DNA of 64,000 bases from NCBI GenBank assembly GCA_946902875.1, contig OX336354.1, positions 7,289,247 through 7,353,246 of the forward strand, read 5' to 3'. The notes beneath the pieces were generated by a model that was not told where the DNA came from, made no database searches, and was given only the letters and a program-made list of their open reading frames with translations. The first letter of the stretch is position 1. Every line of letters starts with the position of its first letter. Positions 34,024-45,383 of the stretch are shown here, in pieces. This DNA is from Nematopogon swammerdamellus (lineage: Eukaryota > Arthropoda > Insecta > Lepidoptera > Adelidae). The translations under genes and the position numbers were made by a program.

Positions 34024-34382
34024 TAAAGTTACCAGGCGTCCGGGATTTCCGGGATTGTCCCGGAGTTTGTTGTGATGTGCTGTGTCCAGAAATTTTGTAA
34101 ATGGGTCCCAGAAATTTCCCGGTAAAACGCTCAATGGGCGCGAACTAGTTCTACAAAAAGGTAGTCCTCTTCGGGGGCGCCACCCCATTGTGTTCATTCT
34201 GACTCCTTCAACACACTTCAAAATCTGAACACACAATGAAAATGGGAAGGTAAAAAGTATTGATAATGTTACCGAGAATGTTACCCTAAGGTTTCATTCT
34301 TAATTTTTCCCCAAATACAAAACTATGAACCGTGTAGTAGAAAGGTCCCGGGAAAAGTAGTTTGACATCTGGCAACCCTTCC
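34024..34382. mobile_element. Non-autonomous DNA transposon with GTTRCCAG ends
   Basis: AAAGTTACCAGGCGTCCGGG at the left resembles the reverse complement of the right end (AGGGTTGCCAGATGTC). CCCGGG motifs lie inside both ends. No transposase remains. It resembles ends at 12582 and 38440. Confidence 0.45.
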
Positions 34383-34582
34383 AGCGTCGTCGCCCCGCCC
34401 GCCACTGCGGACAGTATCGGCCGCTTGTGTTCTTAGAAATGTGGGCTAATGTGCAATTCAATCAGGATTGCGGAACGTTTCAATTCTATTGATTGCGGTT
34501 TTTATGTAGGCAATATTTTTCTACGATTTTATCTCAGTTGGATTTACAGCATTCCTCGTCCTTCCTAGATTCAATACAGATT

Positions 34583-34640
34583 TATTTTTATGGAAACTAA
34601 CACGGTTGGCTACATCACCTACAATATCCGTGATGATATA
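34583..34640 (-). repeat. SINE-like family A fragment
   Basis: TTTTTATGGAAACTAACACG to GGCTACATCACCTACAATAT and CCGTGATG only. Confidence 0.65.
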
Positions 34641-34789
34641 ACTGATGTTTGCTAAATCATTGTTAGATTAGAAGCTTAATAATTTGTTTGTACCTATTAC
34701 ATTTATGTATGCTGAATATCCTGGCACAAGTTATGGCATTTTGAAAATAATAAAAATAATATTATTTAATTTAAATTAATTCATTTATT

Positions 34790-34960
34790 ATGTACCTACA
34801 TCTTAATTCTTTAATTTGTGTTGTACATCATATTTTGAATATTCAAAACAATTTCTACATTACTTGTGTTCACCTACATTTATAACCACCACATCCCAAG
34901 GTAGGATATACATACAATGCGTTTATTATACCTCTGTATTTGTGATCAATATCATCGATG
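34790..34960 (+). mobile_element. Degenerate CR1-like LINE tail
   Basis: CACCACATCCCAAGGTAGGA and CACCTACATTTATAACCACC echo the LINE tail motifs at 1512 and 4555, but the AATAAA end is not clear. Confidence 0.35.
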
Positions 34961-35461
34961 ATCAATATAGGATATTTAATGTCATTTCTACATAATGTTG
35001 GTACATGAGAGCTTATTCCATATTCTAGCTAACCTTTTCGCCCACTCCTTAATGCACGTGAAAAATATTATTAAGTATATTCCTCCCACTGCATTCCTGT
35101 CCCGACAGCACTGCAGCCGTAGCTTGCTTCAAAGGATGTGAAGGCGTCAACCTGCTGAAATATGTAGGAAGTTATTTCTGCGTACCATTAATAGGAAAGT
35201 TTTTGAATGCAATGATAGATAACCTGAATAAAACATCGGAAAAGTTTTCCTTGTTTACGGTGGTGGTGTTATTGTAGGGCGATCGGTTACGTGTTAATCG
35301 TATTCTTCTCACGCGATACGCTATGGATGGTCACTGAATATAAGCAAAGCACGCAGTTGCTTTGTTGATATACTTACACGTAATATAGCACAGGCACGCC
35401 GCAGCCAATGGCGGCCCGCCATAGTCATTGTCACCAGTAGCATCCTCTTTATCTCATCATA
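34961..35461. other. Unrecognised intronic DNA
   Basis: No repeat or gene recognised. Confidence 0.4.
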
Positions 35462-35965
35462 ATATATAAGGTCTTTCAAAATTAGTTCAGAATACGCTAA
35501 GGGGGGGGGTTCTGTATCGGAAATAGATCACTTTTGAAGAACAAAGATTTTTTTTTTTTACAAAAAAATTGTTTTTAATGAAAAAGTAAAAAAAAAATTT
35601 TTAGTAGTCGTTTCAGTTTCATGCCAGGAACAAAAAAGTCTTCCAACACATAGATCTCTTTCTTTCAGAAATTGTGAAAAACGACAATTTTAGTTTTATT
35701 AGTATGGAATAGAGTTTGATTTTTTTTTACCAACTTACACGTGTTAGATCATAATGGAGATGAAGACTTTTTTGTTACTGTTATGAAACTGAATCGATTA
35801 GGCTATAAAAATCAACCACCAATTTTTTTATTTAAATAAATAAAAAAATATTTTACATAAAAAGAAAACCCAAGGTCCAAAAAATTTTATATAGGTTTTA
35901 CTCCCTATATGATACAGAACCCCCCCTTAGCGTACTCTGAACAAATTTTGAAAGACCTTATATAT
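35462..35965. mobile_element. MITE with about 50-bp TIRs
   Basis: ATATATAAGGTCTTTCAAAA and the following 35 bases (ending GGGTTCTGTATC) recur in reverse complement at 35912-35965. The TA-rich ends would suit Tc1/mariner. The interior is A/T-rich without coding sense. Confidence 0.8.
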
Positions 35966-36554
35966 TTAAACTAACAAACAATCAATTTGTCATCCATGAT
36001 TGTATCACTTGTTAAGTTATGTAGGTACATATTGAGGTAAGTACCTACTTTTAAAATGTATGCTGATATGTTTCTATTTATTTCTTATAAAATGTACTAT
36101 ACTTCAGTATACCAATTTCGAGACAAGATACATAATTTAATAGTATAAATAAATTATTACCCGGCCTGGTTTAAAACGGGCGTGGACGATGCCGAAGAAC
36201 CAAACTATCTAACAGTGAAAACCCCATTCGAATCCATGCCGTGCGTAGGTTAGGAGAAGATAACAACGCGAAAAAATAATATTATTTATAAGTAGTAGGT
36301 AGTAGAGATTCTTGATGATGATGTATTCATTCAACATTACCGCGCGAGGTTCAGCGGATGTTTTCAGGATATCTAACAATGCGAAATATCGGCATCGGTG
36401 CTTACAATAGGTATTTCGGTAACTGCGTTGAAACATAATATCGTAAGAATGGCCACGACGACGCGACGCACGAACACTACCACTAGCTCAGCAAGGTGAG
36501 CATTTGGTTACAGTTTCTGTTGTTCGTTGACTCGTACGTAGTTGGAAATTTGAA
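35966..36554. other. Unrecognised intronic DNA
   Basis: No named content. Confidence 0.4.
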
Positions 36555-36755
36555 AGTCCGGACATTTTAGTCACAAAATGAAATAATAAATCGCACGCGC
36601 AGTGCACCTTTTACAGGGAATAATTTTTAAGAATTTAATGCGAAAATTAAACATTCATTAAACACATTTCCATCTATGTAAAAAATCCGGATAAATTAAA
36701 ACGCCGAAGAATTAGAAGGGCGAAAGTCCGGACAAATCCGGGCGGAACCTGGCTC
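36555..36755. mobile_element. Fragment of a GTCCGGAC-ended DNA transposon
   Basis: GAAAGTCCGGACATTTTAGT at the left and GAAAGTCCGGACAAATCCGG at the right, with AAAATCCGGATAAATT between them. The TCCGGA words link it to the end at 38440. Confidence 0.4.
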
Positions 36756-37021
36756 GTACTTCGACAGACAAATAGTTTAAAATGACTACACTCGTCGAGC
36801 AGATGAAAAGTCATCATAAATGGTGTGCACAAACATTGGTCTATCGTTGTCACCCTTGTGGTTTTGCGTATCTTTAATCTTTATAAATGCTCTCGTATTT
36901 TGTAAATGGTGTGCATTTATGGATTATGTTGGGGGCGAATAAATCGTATGCAATAAGGACAATGACAGCTCTATGCTTTTTAATTCTGACTTTATTTTTA
37001 ATTTATTTTATGTGTAACAAG
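36756..37021. other. Unrecognised intronic DNA
   Basis: No named content. Confidence 0.4.
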
Positions 37022-37265
37022 CTGTGCCCGCGGCTCCGCCCGCTCTCATATTTCACTTCACTGCTAACCTCATAAGCTATTTAGCGTGATAGTAAGTAGC
37101 CTATAGTTGATGGGAAGAATCAAGCTATCCGTAGAATTTTGTTTTATTAAAATCGGTTCAGTGGTTCTCGAGTTATAAGCGGACAGACAGACATACATAC
37201 ATACACTCAGACAGAAAGCAGGCAGACGTTGGATTTTATTTTAGGTAAGGATGTAATGATGTTAA
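37022..37265. repeat. Common lepidopteran interspersed repeat
   Basis: AGCTGTGCCCGCGGCTCCGC, ATCGGTTCAGTGGTTCTCGA and GACAGACAGACATACATACA follow in the order known from abundant moth repeats. Compare 20450. Confidence 0.55.
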
Positions 37266-37768
37266 ATTTATATAGCACATTATGCAGTCACTCACTGCTC
37301 AGTGAACATTTTCTGCAGTAAGTAGGTATTATGCTATGCATAATTCATAAATTAATTCCGATAACCTTTTTGATGTTTTTAAAGAATGTGGGAGTTAGCT
37401 GTTACTCAATCTAGCCTCGATAATGTTGTTTGTGTTACGTGTGATGTTGTTGTGATTGATTTGATTACACAAACTATAACAACGACCAGTAGTCATCTGT
37501 CGCGGTATTGATGTTAGTGTTTTATGTAACTTGTTTTGTTGTCATTGTTATTGATGATATTTTTTATCTACTCGACTTTATCGTATAAATTGGGTCGCGC
37601 CACGCGACGTTCTGTCGAAAATGGTTCATCGACTTTATCTCAAACGAGTTGGCCTCGGTGAAGGCCAAATGGATTTATACGTACGATAGTGTTTTATGCG
37701 AAGCAAGTGCAAAAAGAAAAACCTTGTTCTATTTGCACTGGCTTGACCAATGATGGGAAAATTCTTTC
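37266..37768. other. Unrecognised intronic DNA
   Basis: No named content. Confidence 0.4.
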
Positions 37769-37771
37769 TTA

Positions 37772-37916
37772 GGCCCACTTGCACCAACACAAATTTAATA
37801 TATAAACCAGTTTAACTCGCTAAACCAGTTTAAGCTAGCACCCGTTGACTGTGTGAACCGCGTTTAAATCCATAACTCGCTACTTAACTTTAAACTCGTG
37901 TTGGTGCAAGTGGGCC
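37772..37916. mobile_element. PIF/Harbinger-like MITE, copy 2
   Basis: 145 bp, very close to copy 1 at 24986, with ends GGCCCACTTGCACCAACAC and flanking TTA on both sides (37769-37771, 37917-37919). Confidence 0.87.
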
Positions 37917-37919
37917 TTA

Positions 37920-38439
37920 GTCATCCCCACATCCTGAACCGAGGAAATGTTCCAGATTTCTGTAACTGGAATCTGTATGGGCATGGGTTACGTCAATTCG
38001 GTTCCTGCATTAGAACTATAATATCTCATTACGGTGTAACTAGTCAACCAAATTATACGGACAATACGCATATCACTGTGAGATGCAAATCGAGGTGATG
38101 AACTTTATATATACGGTGACAATATTTTTTAGTCTGACTACCATTAGGGCGATCTCCACCTTAGATAGCTACTTCAGCCCGGTCCCGGAAAAGAGACTGC
38201 GTGCTGCGATTGTAGGTAGAATACCATTTGGCGCAGGTTCGCCAGCCAAGGTATGCGGCGCAGCGTCTTACATGTCTTGGAGCATCCCTTAGACAAATAT
38301 AGGTACTACCATACTGTGTCGATAGGACTATAAGTAATCTGTGCCATAGGGTTCGACTGATAATATGTAGTTGGTTCGTGTTCCTTCGCACGCGCAAACT
38401 GGCATTGAAATGGAGGTGTTAACACGGTCATAATAACTA
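37920..38439. other. Unrecognised intronic DNA
   Basis: No named content. Confidence 0.4.
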
Positions 38440-38520
38440 TGGTTACCATCCGTCCGGATTTTTCCGGACATGTCCGTACTTTCGGCGGCGTCTTTGTCCG
38501 GTGCGTCTTTTTGGCTTAGA
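38440..38520. mobile_element. Isolated DNA-transposon end (GGTTACCATCCGTCCGG)
   Basis: Repeated TCCGGA/GTCCG words after GGTTACCATCC resemble one end of the elements at 34024 and 36555. The partner end is not found nearby. Confidence 0.35.
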
Positions 38521-38984
38521 TAGATGGAAAAATTTGGAACGAATGTTTAATTTTAATAACTTTTAAATCTTTATTCAATCTTTATTAAACTACATACAAG
38601 TATGTAATGTCAACTCAAAATATGTACCTTATCAACTTCGTGTGATTTGTTATTTCATTTTTGTGACCTAAATGTCCTGATAATTTTTTAGGATTTTCCA
38701 AATTTCGAAATGGTAAGCATAACTCGTAACTAAAGTTGTATTTTATCGGCATAGCACAGATAAACTTGTGACCTGCCTGACCTATATCGGCTTCTCTTTC
38801 AACGTCTTCGGTTGCATAGGTTGCGCGTATAGTGTAGTGTAGTGTAGACATAGGTCGTTGTTTATTAATTTTATGTAGGTACCTACTTATTGTGGTCAAT
38901 TAATCATATCTATGAGACTCTTATAGATCTGTTCAGATTTGGACGCCATAATTTCGTACGAGGTGCGATTATACTAAATTATTA
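38521..38984. other. Unrecognised intronic DNA
   Basis: No named content. Confidence 0.4.
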
Positions 38985-39487
38985 AATAATGAACTCGGTT
39001 TACCGGTGCGGTAATGGCGAGCGCATCGCTGCAGCTGGACGTTTCGAGTCCTCTATGGGACCCGTTCTCATACGGTGTAACGGTGAGTCGATACGTGGAC
39101 TATCGACTCACGTATTGTCCGTGAGTCGATAGAAATTGCCAAACACGACAACTTTAACCGCGAAGACTCGTTCAAGATCTCGCCGATATGGAAGCCGGTA
39201 CTGGCTACGCTGCAGTCAAGACAGAACCGAGGCGACGATGTCATAGAGCTCGACACCGTCAGCAATTTCTGTAGGTCCGAAGAAGCAAGGAACGCAGCGA
39301 ATCCGGAAGTGATACCTACCCACCACTACAATTTGCGAAGCAGGCGAGCTCCTGTCAGTGACGTGCTGGCTGCCGGAGGAGCTAGCACGTCCTCTTGAGA
39401 ACGGGTACCATAGATAGAGGACTCGAAACGTCGAGCTGCAGCGATGCGCTCGCCATTACCGCACCGGTAAGCCGAGTTCATTATTTA
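38985..39487 (+). mobile_element. Penelope-like element fragment between 85-bp inverted repeats
   Basis: The left arm 38985-39072 (AATAATGAACTCGGTTTACC to GGACCCGTTCTCA) recurs in reverse complement at 39398-39487 with few changes. Between them lies the 3' end of a coding region resembling the C-terminal part of Penelope-like elements. Such elements often carry terminal repeats in direct or inverted order around a truncated body. Confidence 0.6.
39120..39398 (+). pseudogene. Penelope-like C-terminus (GIY-YIG endonuclease tail), partial
   Basis: The 92-codon frame starts RESIEIAKHDNFNREDSFKI and continues SPIWKPVLATLQSR; it ends in a natural TGA. The E-S-I-E-I, N-F-N-R-E and S-x-x-W pattern is what I know from the end of Penelope-like GIY-YIG endonuclease regions. 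The reverse transcriptase and the start of the domain are missing. A different retroelement C-terminus cannot be excluded. Confidence 0.55.
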
Positions 39488-41324
39488 ATATGAGTGACGG
39501 TGCGGGACTAAAAATTAATACTAAATTATGTTGTGCAAAAAGCAAACTTCTTGAAAAATTTATTTCTCTTCAGCCATACTTCTAGTGATCTTTGTAAAAT
39601 ATTATTCCACAAGAGAATTCCTAGTACCCTATGGCAGTCAAGTACTTCATCGAAGAGTTTCGAAGATAGCAAAACGTTCGAAGACACTACAGATTGAAAC
39701 GTAAAGAGCTGATTGAGAGGAAAGATAATACAGAATATGGCTCCCAAATTATTGAGATATATGTATATCTACATAAACAAGTGCTAGTGGGCCCCCTCCC
39801 GTTCACGATTCAATGCGTTGATTCTGGCTTCTGTCCATCTGGCCCGGTGCGCTTCTGGGACACGATACTCGGGTGATTTTCCGCCTGTGACTGAGCGACT
39901 TTTCGATCTGATTTATTATAATGTGATATCTACATACCGAAATACGTACTTTTAAATATAATATTAAACTATTTCTCTTAAATAGGTAGGCTGAATTATT
40001 ATAGATAGATAGTCAAAGGTGCAGGTGGGGTTCTAATTTTTTTATTTGAATTTGTTTATACAATGTTCTAGGCTTGATCTATTCGTGTAGGTACTTGATT
40101 ATATTCAATTTGAAATTCTAAACACTGACTCAGTCGAATTAAAATGTGTTATTTATTTATTACCACGGCACTGGTACTGACTGTGACTATTTAATGTTTT
40201 TTTATTCTCGAATTGTTTTGTTATGCGCCACGGGCATGGAGGACTTCTTTGAGCCAAGAATCTTATGACATCTGAGATAGGAAAGTTACATTTGAAACTG
40301 AAAATGTTAACGTTACACTGTAACCAGAATGTAGCGTTAATATTCAGCAGAAAATATTACCCAGGAGAATTCTAGATGAGATCCTCAAAATGATGAGATC
40401 ACCCAATCCAATTGAACTATTGAACTTATTATGCTTGTCTAAAGACCCTTGGGCATAAAGCGACGTTGCCAGATTTCCAAAACGACAACGTCGTCGCCAA
40501 CCTTCCAAAACGACAAAGATATACAGTAGGTACAAAGTGAAATCCTGGCGGGAAAGCATGAAAGAGAGGTGCACCTACGAGTGAAAGAGAAGTGACGATA
40601 ACAAAGATGACCCTGAGTGCGGGCGCGTGGTATGTCGCTCCGGTTCGATCAATATTAGGGAAGAGCAGGAACGCGGGGCGAGAGGTCTTAAGAGCTGCAG
40701 GGGCAGAGGGGAGGGGGAGTACGTATTCACGCACGCTGCTTGCGTAACCAACCAGGGAGTCGACGTTGCTGCGTCATATTATTTCCCGAATGTCGACCTT
40801 ATTGTCTTCCGCATTTTGTGACGTCGTCGTCGAAGGCCAACTTCGGCCCAGTGCCCTTTGAACCCAATTTCAGGACTTATTTTCGTGGTAACTGGATGGC
40901 GGACATAGGTAGGTATGTAGGATGACAGGTTTTTAGCTCTCATTCATTGGCTTGACCTACGTAGACGTATAATATGCTGTGAGATGAGTGGTCAGTTTTA
41001 TTGATTTCTTTGTCAGTGACGAGTTCCTTGCGTATTGATGGTTACTTTGTTGTGGCTTCTTTTGTCATTTCAAATAGGTTGATTACGCCTTCAAACCACA
41101 CACATCTAAAGTTTTGCTCTTACAGTAATTTCGTGCAGGAAAGTAAAATTAATTTTTATAAAAAACTAACTTAACATTCTTAAATAAATTTCAAGAAAGA
41201 TACTTACTTTTAAATCAACGCCATTGGAAAAACAAACGACAATGAAATAATGGGTCTAGTCATGGGGCCGCGCCGCGCAGGTTGTTATATTCATTTAATT
41301 AATTGATTCATTGATATTCATACT
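39488..41324. other. Unrecognised intronic DNA
   Basis: A twofold short tandem near 40470-40525 (TTCCAAAACGACAA in each) is visible. Several ORFs at 40344-40925 lack known motifs. Confidence 0.4.
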
Positions 41325-41445
41325 CAGTGTAGTCGACATGAAATAAAGGGAAGCATTGACATGGCACCTAGTTCACCCGGTGTTATGGGCTGACATCATA
41401 GATGTTGTAGGTGATGTAGCCAACCGTGTAGGTTTCCATAAAAAA
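41325..41445 (+). repeat. SINE-like repeat, family A
   Basis: CAGTGTAGTCGACATG to GGTGTTATGGGCTGACATCA, GGTGATGTAGCCAACCGTG and GTTTCCATAAAAAATAAAAA. Confidence 0.75.
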
Positions 41446-43009
41446 TAAAAAAAAAAATAAAAATTTACGTACCTACGTCAATATAGTATGCATATCCTAT
41501 AACTCGAGAACGATCGATACGGTTTTCACTGTAACATTCTGTTACCTACTTCTCAATATGGTTTTTTGCAAAAAGGTAAAACCCTAAACACACTAAACGA
41601 AGCCGCGGGCAAAGGCCACATTGGGTTGACCGACATCCAAAATGGCGCATAAGAGCCAAAATGGAAGTGCGTGAAGTGATGTCATGATGCGAACAGCAGG
41701 CGGGCGAACGAGCGGCTTCGACCGAAATAACAAGTTCGTTTCCATTCAAGGACACACTCGTAATAACCTTTATCGTCACTATAGATAGAGCGTAGTTAGT
41801 GGTGTCACACACAGGCACAGAATACTTAATAGGTACTAACACAGGCCTGAGTATTATAAGAAAAACAAAATAAATATATTCAAAATGTTTATTTTAGTGA
41901 ACAATAAAAGAGAAAGAAGTGTTGGTTTAGGTGTCTAACGACGCCCGTGGACTTACTACTAATGTTTACTTATCTTCTGACTTAGGACTTAGGAACGTCG
42001 AAGTGCAACAAAATATTTTCGGAATAGCCAGAGCCAGTTCCCGAACCAACCCATAAGTTTTGCTAGTAAAAACCTACCTAATCTATAAAAACGTCTCGCG
42101 TCATTCTGTGATGATGATAATAGGTCGATGTCGGAAAGGTCCTATAGCTCTAGTGTTGCCACATACGTAACATAACGTCCCGCTTGATTTTCAATGGGGT
42201 GATACAGAAACATCCACCCAGCACTGGAAACAACGAACGGATCTCCAATTCTCCGCATGCCACGCCTGCCTGACCCGACACACTTCTTCAACAATTATAG
42301 CTGTCGGTTTGTCGGTTTTGGGTAATTACTAACTATGCACTTGACCCTTTTGGAGCCCGATCTGGTCTTGGAAATCATTAAAGCTAATAATTAAAAGTCC
42401 ATACATTTACAACTGAACACAAGACCCTTTAGTTCATACCAACAAAAGCTTCACCCACTAACCCTAATTCCAATATTATATTACGCAGTAGTGGGTTCGG
42501 TGTTCCATATCCATAATCCAGATGTTATTGATTTATTCTCCTTCTCTTTCGCGCATAGCCCATTGCGTCACATCTTTTACTTCCGGCTTTCCCGCCAAAG
42601 TTTCCAGATGAGGGACTAGGGAGTAACCCTTCCCACAGACCACGTAAAAGCCTCCCCATGTTTCCGTCCTGCTTTAATGTTTTTTTCTTCTTTTCATATT
42701 ATTTTCTCCAGTTTGTGGAGTTGTTGACGTTACGCGTTCTGGTTGCATAGTACCTACTCGTACCTTTGTCTGTCGAAGTTCCGGTGTCATGCATAACCAT
42801 AGAATATTTTGTCTCCAATGCAATATTTTTGTCATTATTAGGATGAAGATACAGATTAAAATTCATTAAGTTCAGATTTTGAAAATTCCTTTGTCTCGGC
42901 GTTACCCTATTCCATACGTACGGCCATTGTGAATCACGCTCAGTTGACGTTATGTTTGTATGTAGAGGGGGTAGAGCTGTTCGCGTCCGTAACACCTTAA
43001 GGTTCTTAA
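41446..43009. other. Unrecognised intronic DNA
   Basis: CGAAGCCGCGGGCAAAGGCC near 41595 looks like a repeat tail common in moths. No gene recognised. Confidence 0.4.
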
Positions 43010-44760
43010 GTCACACGTGCCTCCGGGGTGGTGCCAAATGAACAGCAATTAGCGTGTGGGAGACCTCCGGATCGGCTGGGTTCGCCACCACACCCCGGGA
43101 GAAACAACTACACCGCCATAACAGTTCGCTGTGTTCCGGTGTACTTCCCGGGGACCCAGTAGGAGGTGCGGTTGGCTGTGGTGAGGAATAGGTCAGTGGT
43201 CCCGACGCGGATTCGCTGTTCAGAGGTGATGCATCTACACGGTTGACAGGGAGATTCGGTGAAACGGTTATTCGGATGGCCGCCCGCCGTGTAGCAGGGG
43301 GCCCTTCCGTCTTCCGTGTCGGCACAACACTAACCTGAGAAATAAGCGAAGAAGCTAGGGTTCATTATAGCTTTGCCCGTGAATCTCCACAGCCACCCTT
43401 CACGCTTTTCCCCCCTCCCTCTTACTACAACCATGGCAGCAAAAATAAGAGTAAAAAAGGTTCAATCAGCGGTGCATACCCCTACACCACCGTTAACCGT
43501 CGACTCGACCAACATCAATCTGAATGCCGTCCATCACCACCTGGAGACGATGAAGCTGGCCTTGCTTTTCCTGACGGAAACGCAAATATCTCGCCCTGCC
43601 GACACTTCTTATCTGCACTACCCCGGCTACATCCTGGAAGAAGCCTTCCGCTCGCGAGCCGGGGTTTGTCGGTTTGGCAGGGCGGATATTTGCTTTCGAC
43701 GCCTGCGCTGCCTCGAGGACTCCGAGTTATCAGTACTCTGGGTCCACGTGGATCTGGGAGCGGTCTCGCGGGTTTACGCCTGTCGCGCGACATGTCGCAC
43801 TCTGGCGATGCGGATACAGCTCGGTTATTTGAGTACCTGAGTGGAGCGACAGACAAAGTCCAAGAACGGTTTTGGTTCTTTTTGGAGACTTCAATGCCCA
43901 TCACGAACCAAGGCTAGGCTCCAGGAGAACTAAATATGCGGGGAGAGCCGCCTACGACTTCGCCCTGACGCATGACCTGTCTCAACTAGTAGACCAGCCC
44001 ACCAGGCTGCCAGATATAGACGGTCATGACCCTCTCTGCTGGATCTTCTGCTGACGACGAACCCCACTGGATATGAAGTCGTAGTGAGAGCCCTGCTGGG
44101 TTCTTCTGATCATTGTTTAGTGGGGTCCACGGTGCCATCTTCTCCCCCTGAGACCCGTACTGGGGAAGTACGTCGAATTTGGCACTACGCGTCAGCAGAT
44201 TGGGACGGGATGCGAGAACACTTCGCATCCTACCCTTGGAGAGAGATTTGCTTCAGTTCGGACGATCCGTCGGATTGCGCTAATACCATGGCCGAAGTGG
44301 TTCTAGGGGTAATGGAAATATTTATTCCCAGCGCCTCTGTCCACCTCGGTGGTAAATACCAACCGTGGTACAGCCGCGACTGTGCTGATGCTGTCGCAGC
44401 TAAGTGCGCAGCGTATCGCGCATGGTCGCGCGCTCGTGCCCGACGTGATTCAAACGTATCCGAACTGAAGAAGGAATACCACCGCCTCTCCAGATCCTGC
44501 AAGAGGGTTATCGCCAGGGCCAAATTTGACCACATCGGCAGAATCGGCGGCGATAGACTGAACCAGCACCCAACTGGGAGCCGTGAGTTCTGGTCTCTCG
44601 CGAATTTCTGTCGCTGCTCTCTTCCTCTGCAGTGTCCTGGAGGCTCATTTGTTGGTAATAGGCTGACGCTCCTCCCTGGCTGAAGCTCTGGAGAATCAGT
44701 CAGCCCGGGAGCAGGTACTGATGGAGGATCCTTGCAAGTGATTTGGCTCTGAAATGCGGC
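43010..44760 (+). mobile_element. Jockey-like LINE, 5' region with endonuclease, 3'-truncated
   Basis: A GC-richer block that holds a broken endonuclease ORF and a likely 5' UTR (43010-43432). It stops just before the reverse transcriptase. The fragment at 24330-24775 carries the next part of what looks like the same family. Confidence 0.65.
43433..44683 (+). pseudogene. Jockey-like LINE ORF2, apurinic endonuclease domain, frameshifted
   Basis: Translation across three or more frames gives NLNAVHHHLETMKLALLFLT with ETQIS (43525 on), the DF-N-AHH region near 43875-43900, LVDQPTRLPDIDGHD (43985 on) and GSSDHCLVGSTVPSS (44100 on). These are the successive blocks of the exonuclease-endonuclease-phosphatase domain of Jockey-clade LINEs: E in TET-Q, DFNAHH and SDH. 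The last frame (44084-44683, 199 codons) continues into the linker before the reverse transcriptase. Indels and stops make it non-functional. Confidence 0.8.
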
Positions 44761-45157
44761 GACGAGGCAGCCACTTGGTGCATACGTAACACGTTTGCTT
44801 GTGTCGTCGCTGTGCCGTCCATCGTGCACTGAAGTCTGGCTATTGGTAATCAATATAAAATAAATAACGTCCTCGCTGGGAATGTTGGTGCCGGGTATAA
44901 TACGTAACGCGTTGACCTCATACATGTAATCAAAGTCAATGAAGTCTGCGATTCTATGCGGGTAACGGCATGGCATACGAAATTGACAAATATAAGTCTA
45001 CGAACGTATTATTACATAGATTTCGAAATTTTAATATTCTACTTAAGATGCCACCTTCTGACGAAGGGTGGCTACAATTAGGAAAAGAAATAAACAGACA
45101 GTGTTGAGAGTGGCTCATTACAGGTTACCGCGCCTCCCAACTCCCAAGGCTCCTATC
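44761..45157. other. Unrecognised intronic DNA
   Basis: No named content. Confidence 0.4.
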
Positions 45158-45383
45158 CCCCGAGGGGTCGGTGCGCCACCTGAAAGACTTCCTGGCTCCT
45201 TCCTGGCTCCTTTAGCTCCTTTCGGCAGATTTATGACTTCGGAGTGGTATGAGTGATGTTTTGGTGCTTTAAAAAAAAGTAACCAGGTTCTCTATATCTC
45301 TATCGAGCCGAGTGTTAACGAAAGGAGCCAAAGGAGCCAGGAAAGAGCCAGGAAGTCTTTCAGGTGTCAAACGCCCGAGGGGG
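45158..45383. repeat. Foldback element with about 62-bp arms
   Basis: CCTGAAAGACTTCCTGGCTC in the left arm (45158-45223) is matched in reverse complement by 45319-45383, with a 95-base spacer. The arms contain internal GGCTCCTT repeats. Confidence 0.75.

Noticed and set aside
39380..39440. Possible hammerhead ribozyme near GGACTCGAAACGTC in the Penelope-like repeat
   Set aside because: A GAAAC word is present, but I could not find the CTGANGA core at a compatible position.
43011..43325. 104-codon minus-strand ORF as a gene
   Set aside because: It lies opposite the likely LINE 5' region, is Pro/Ser-rich by composition and has no motif.
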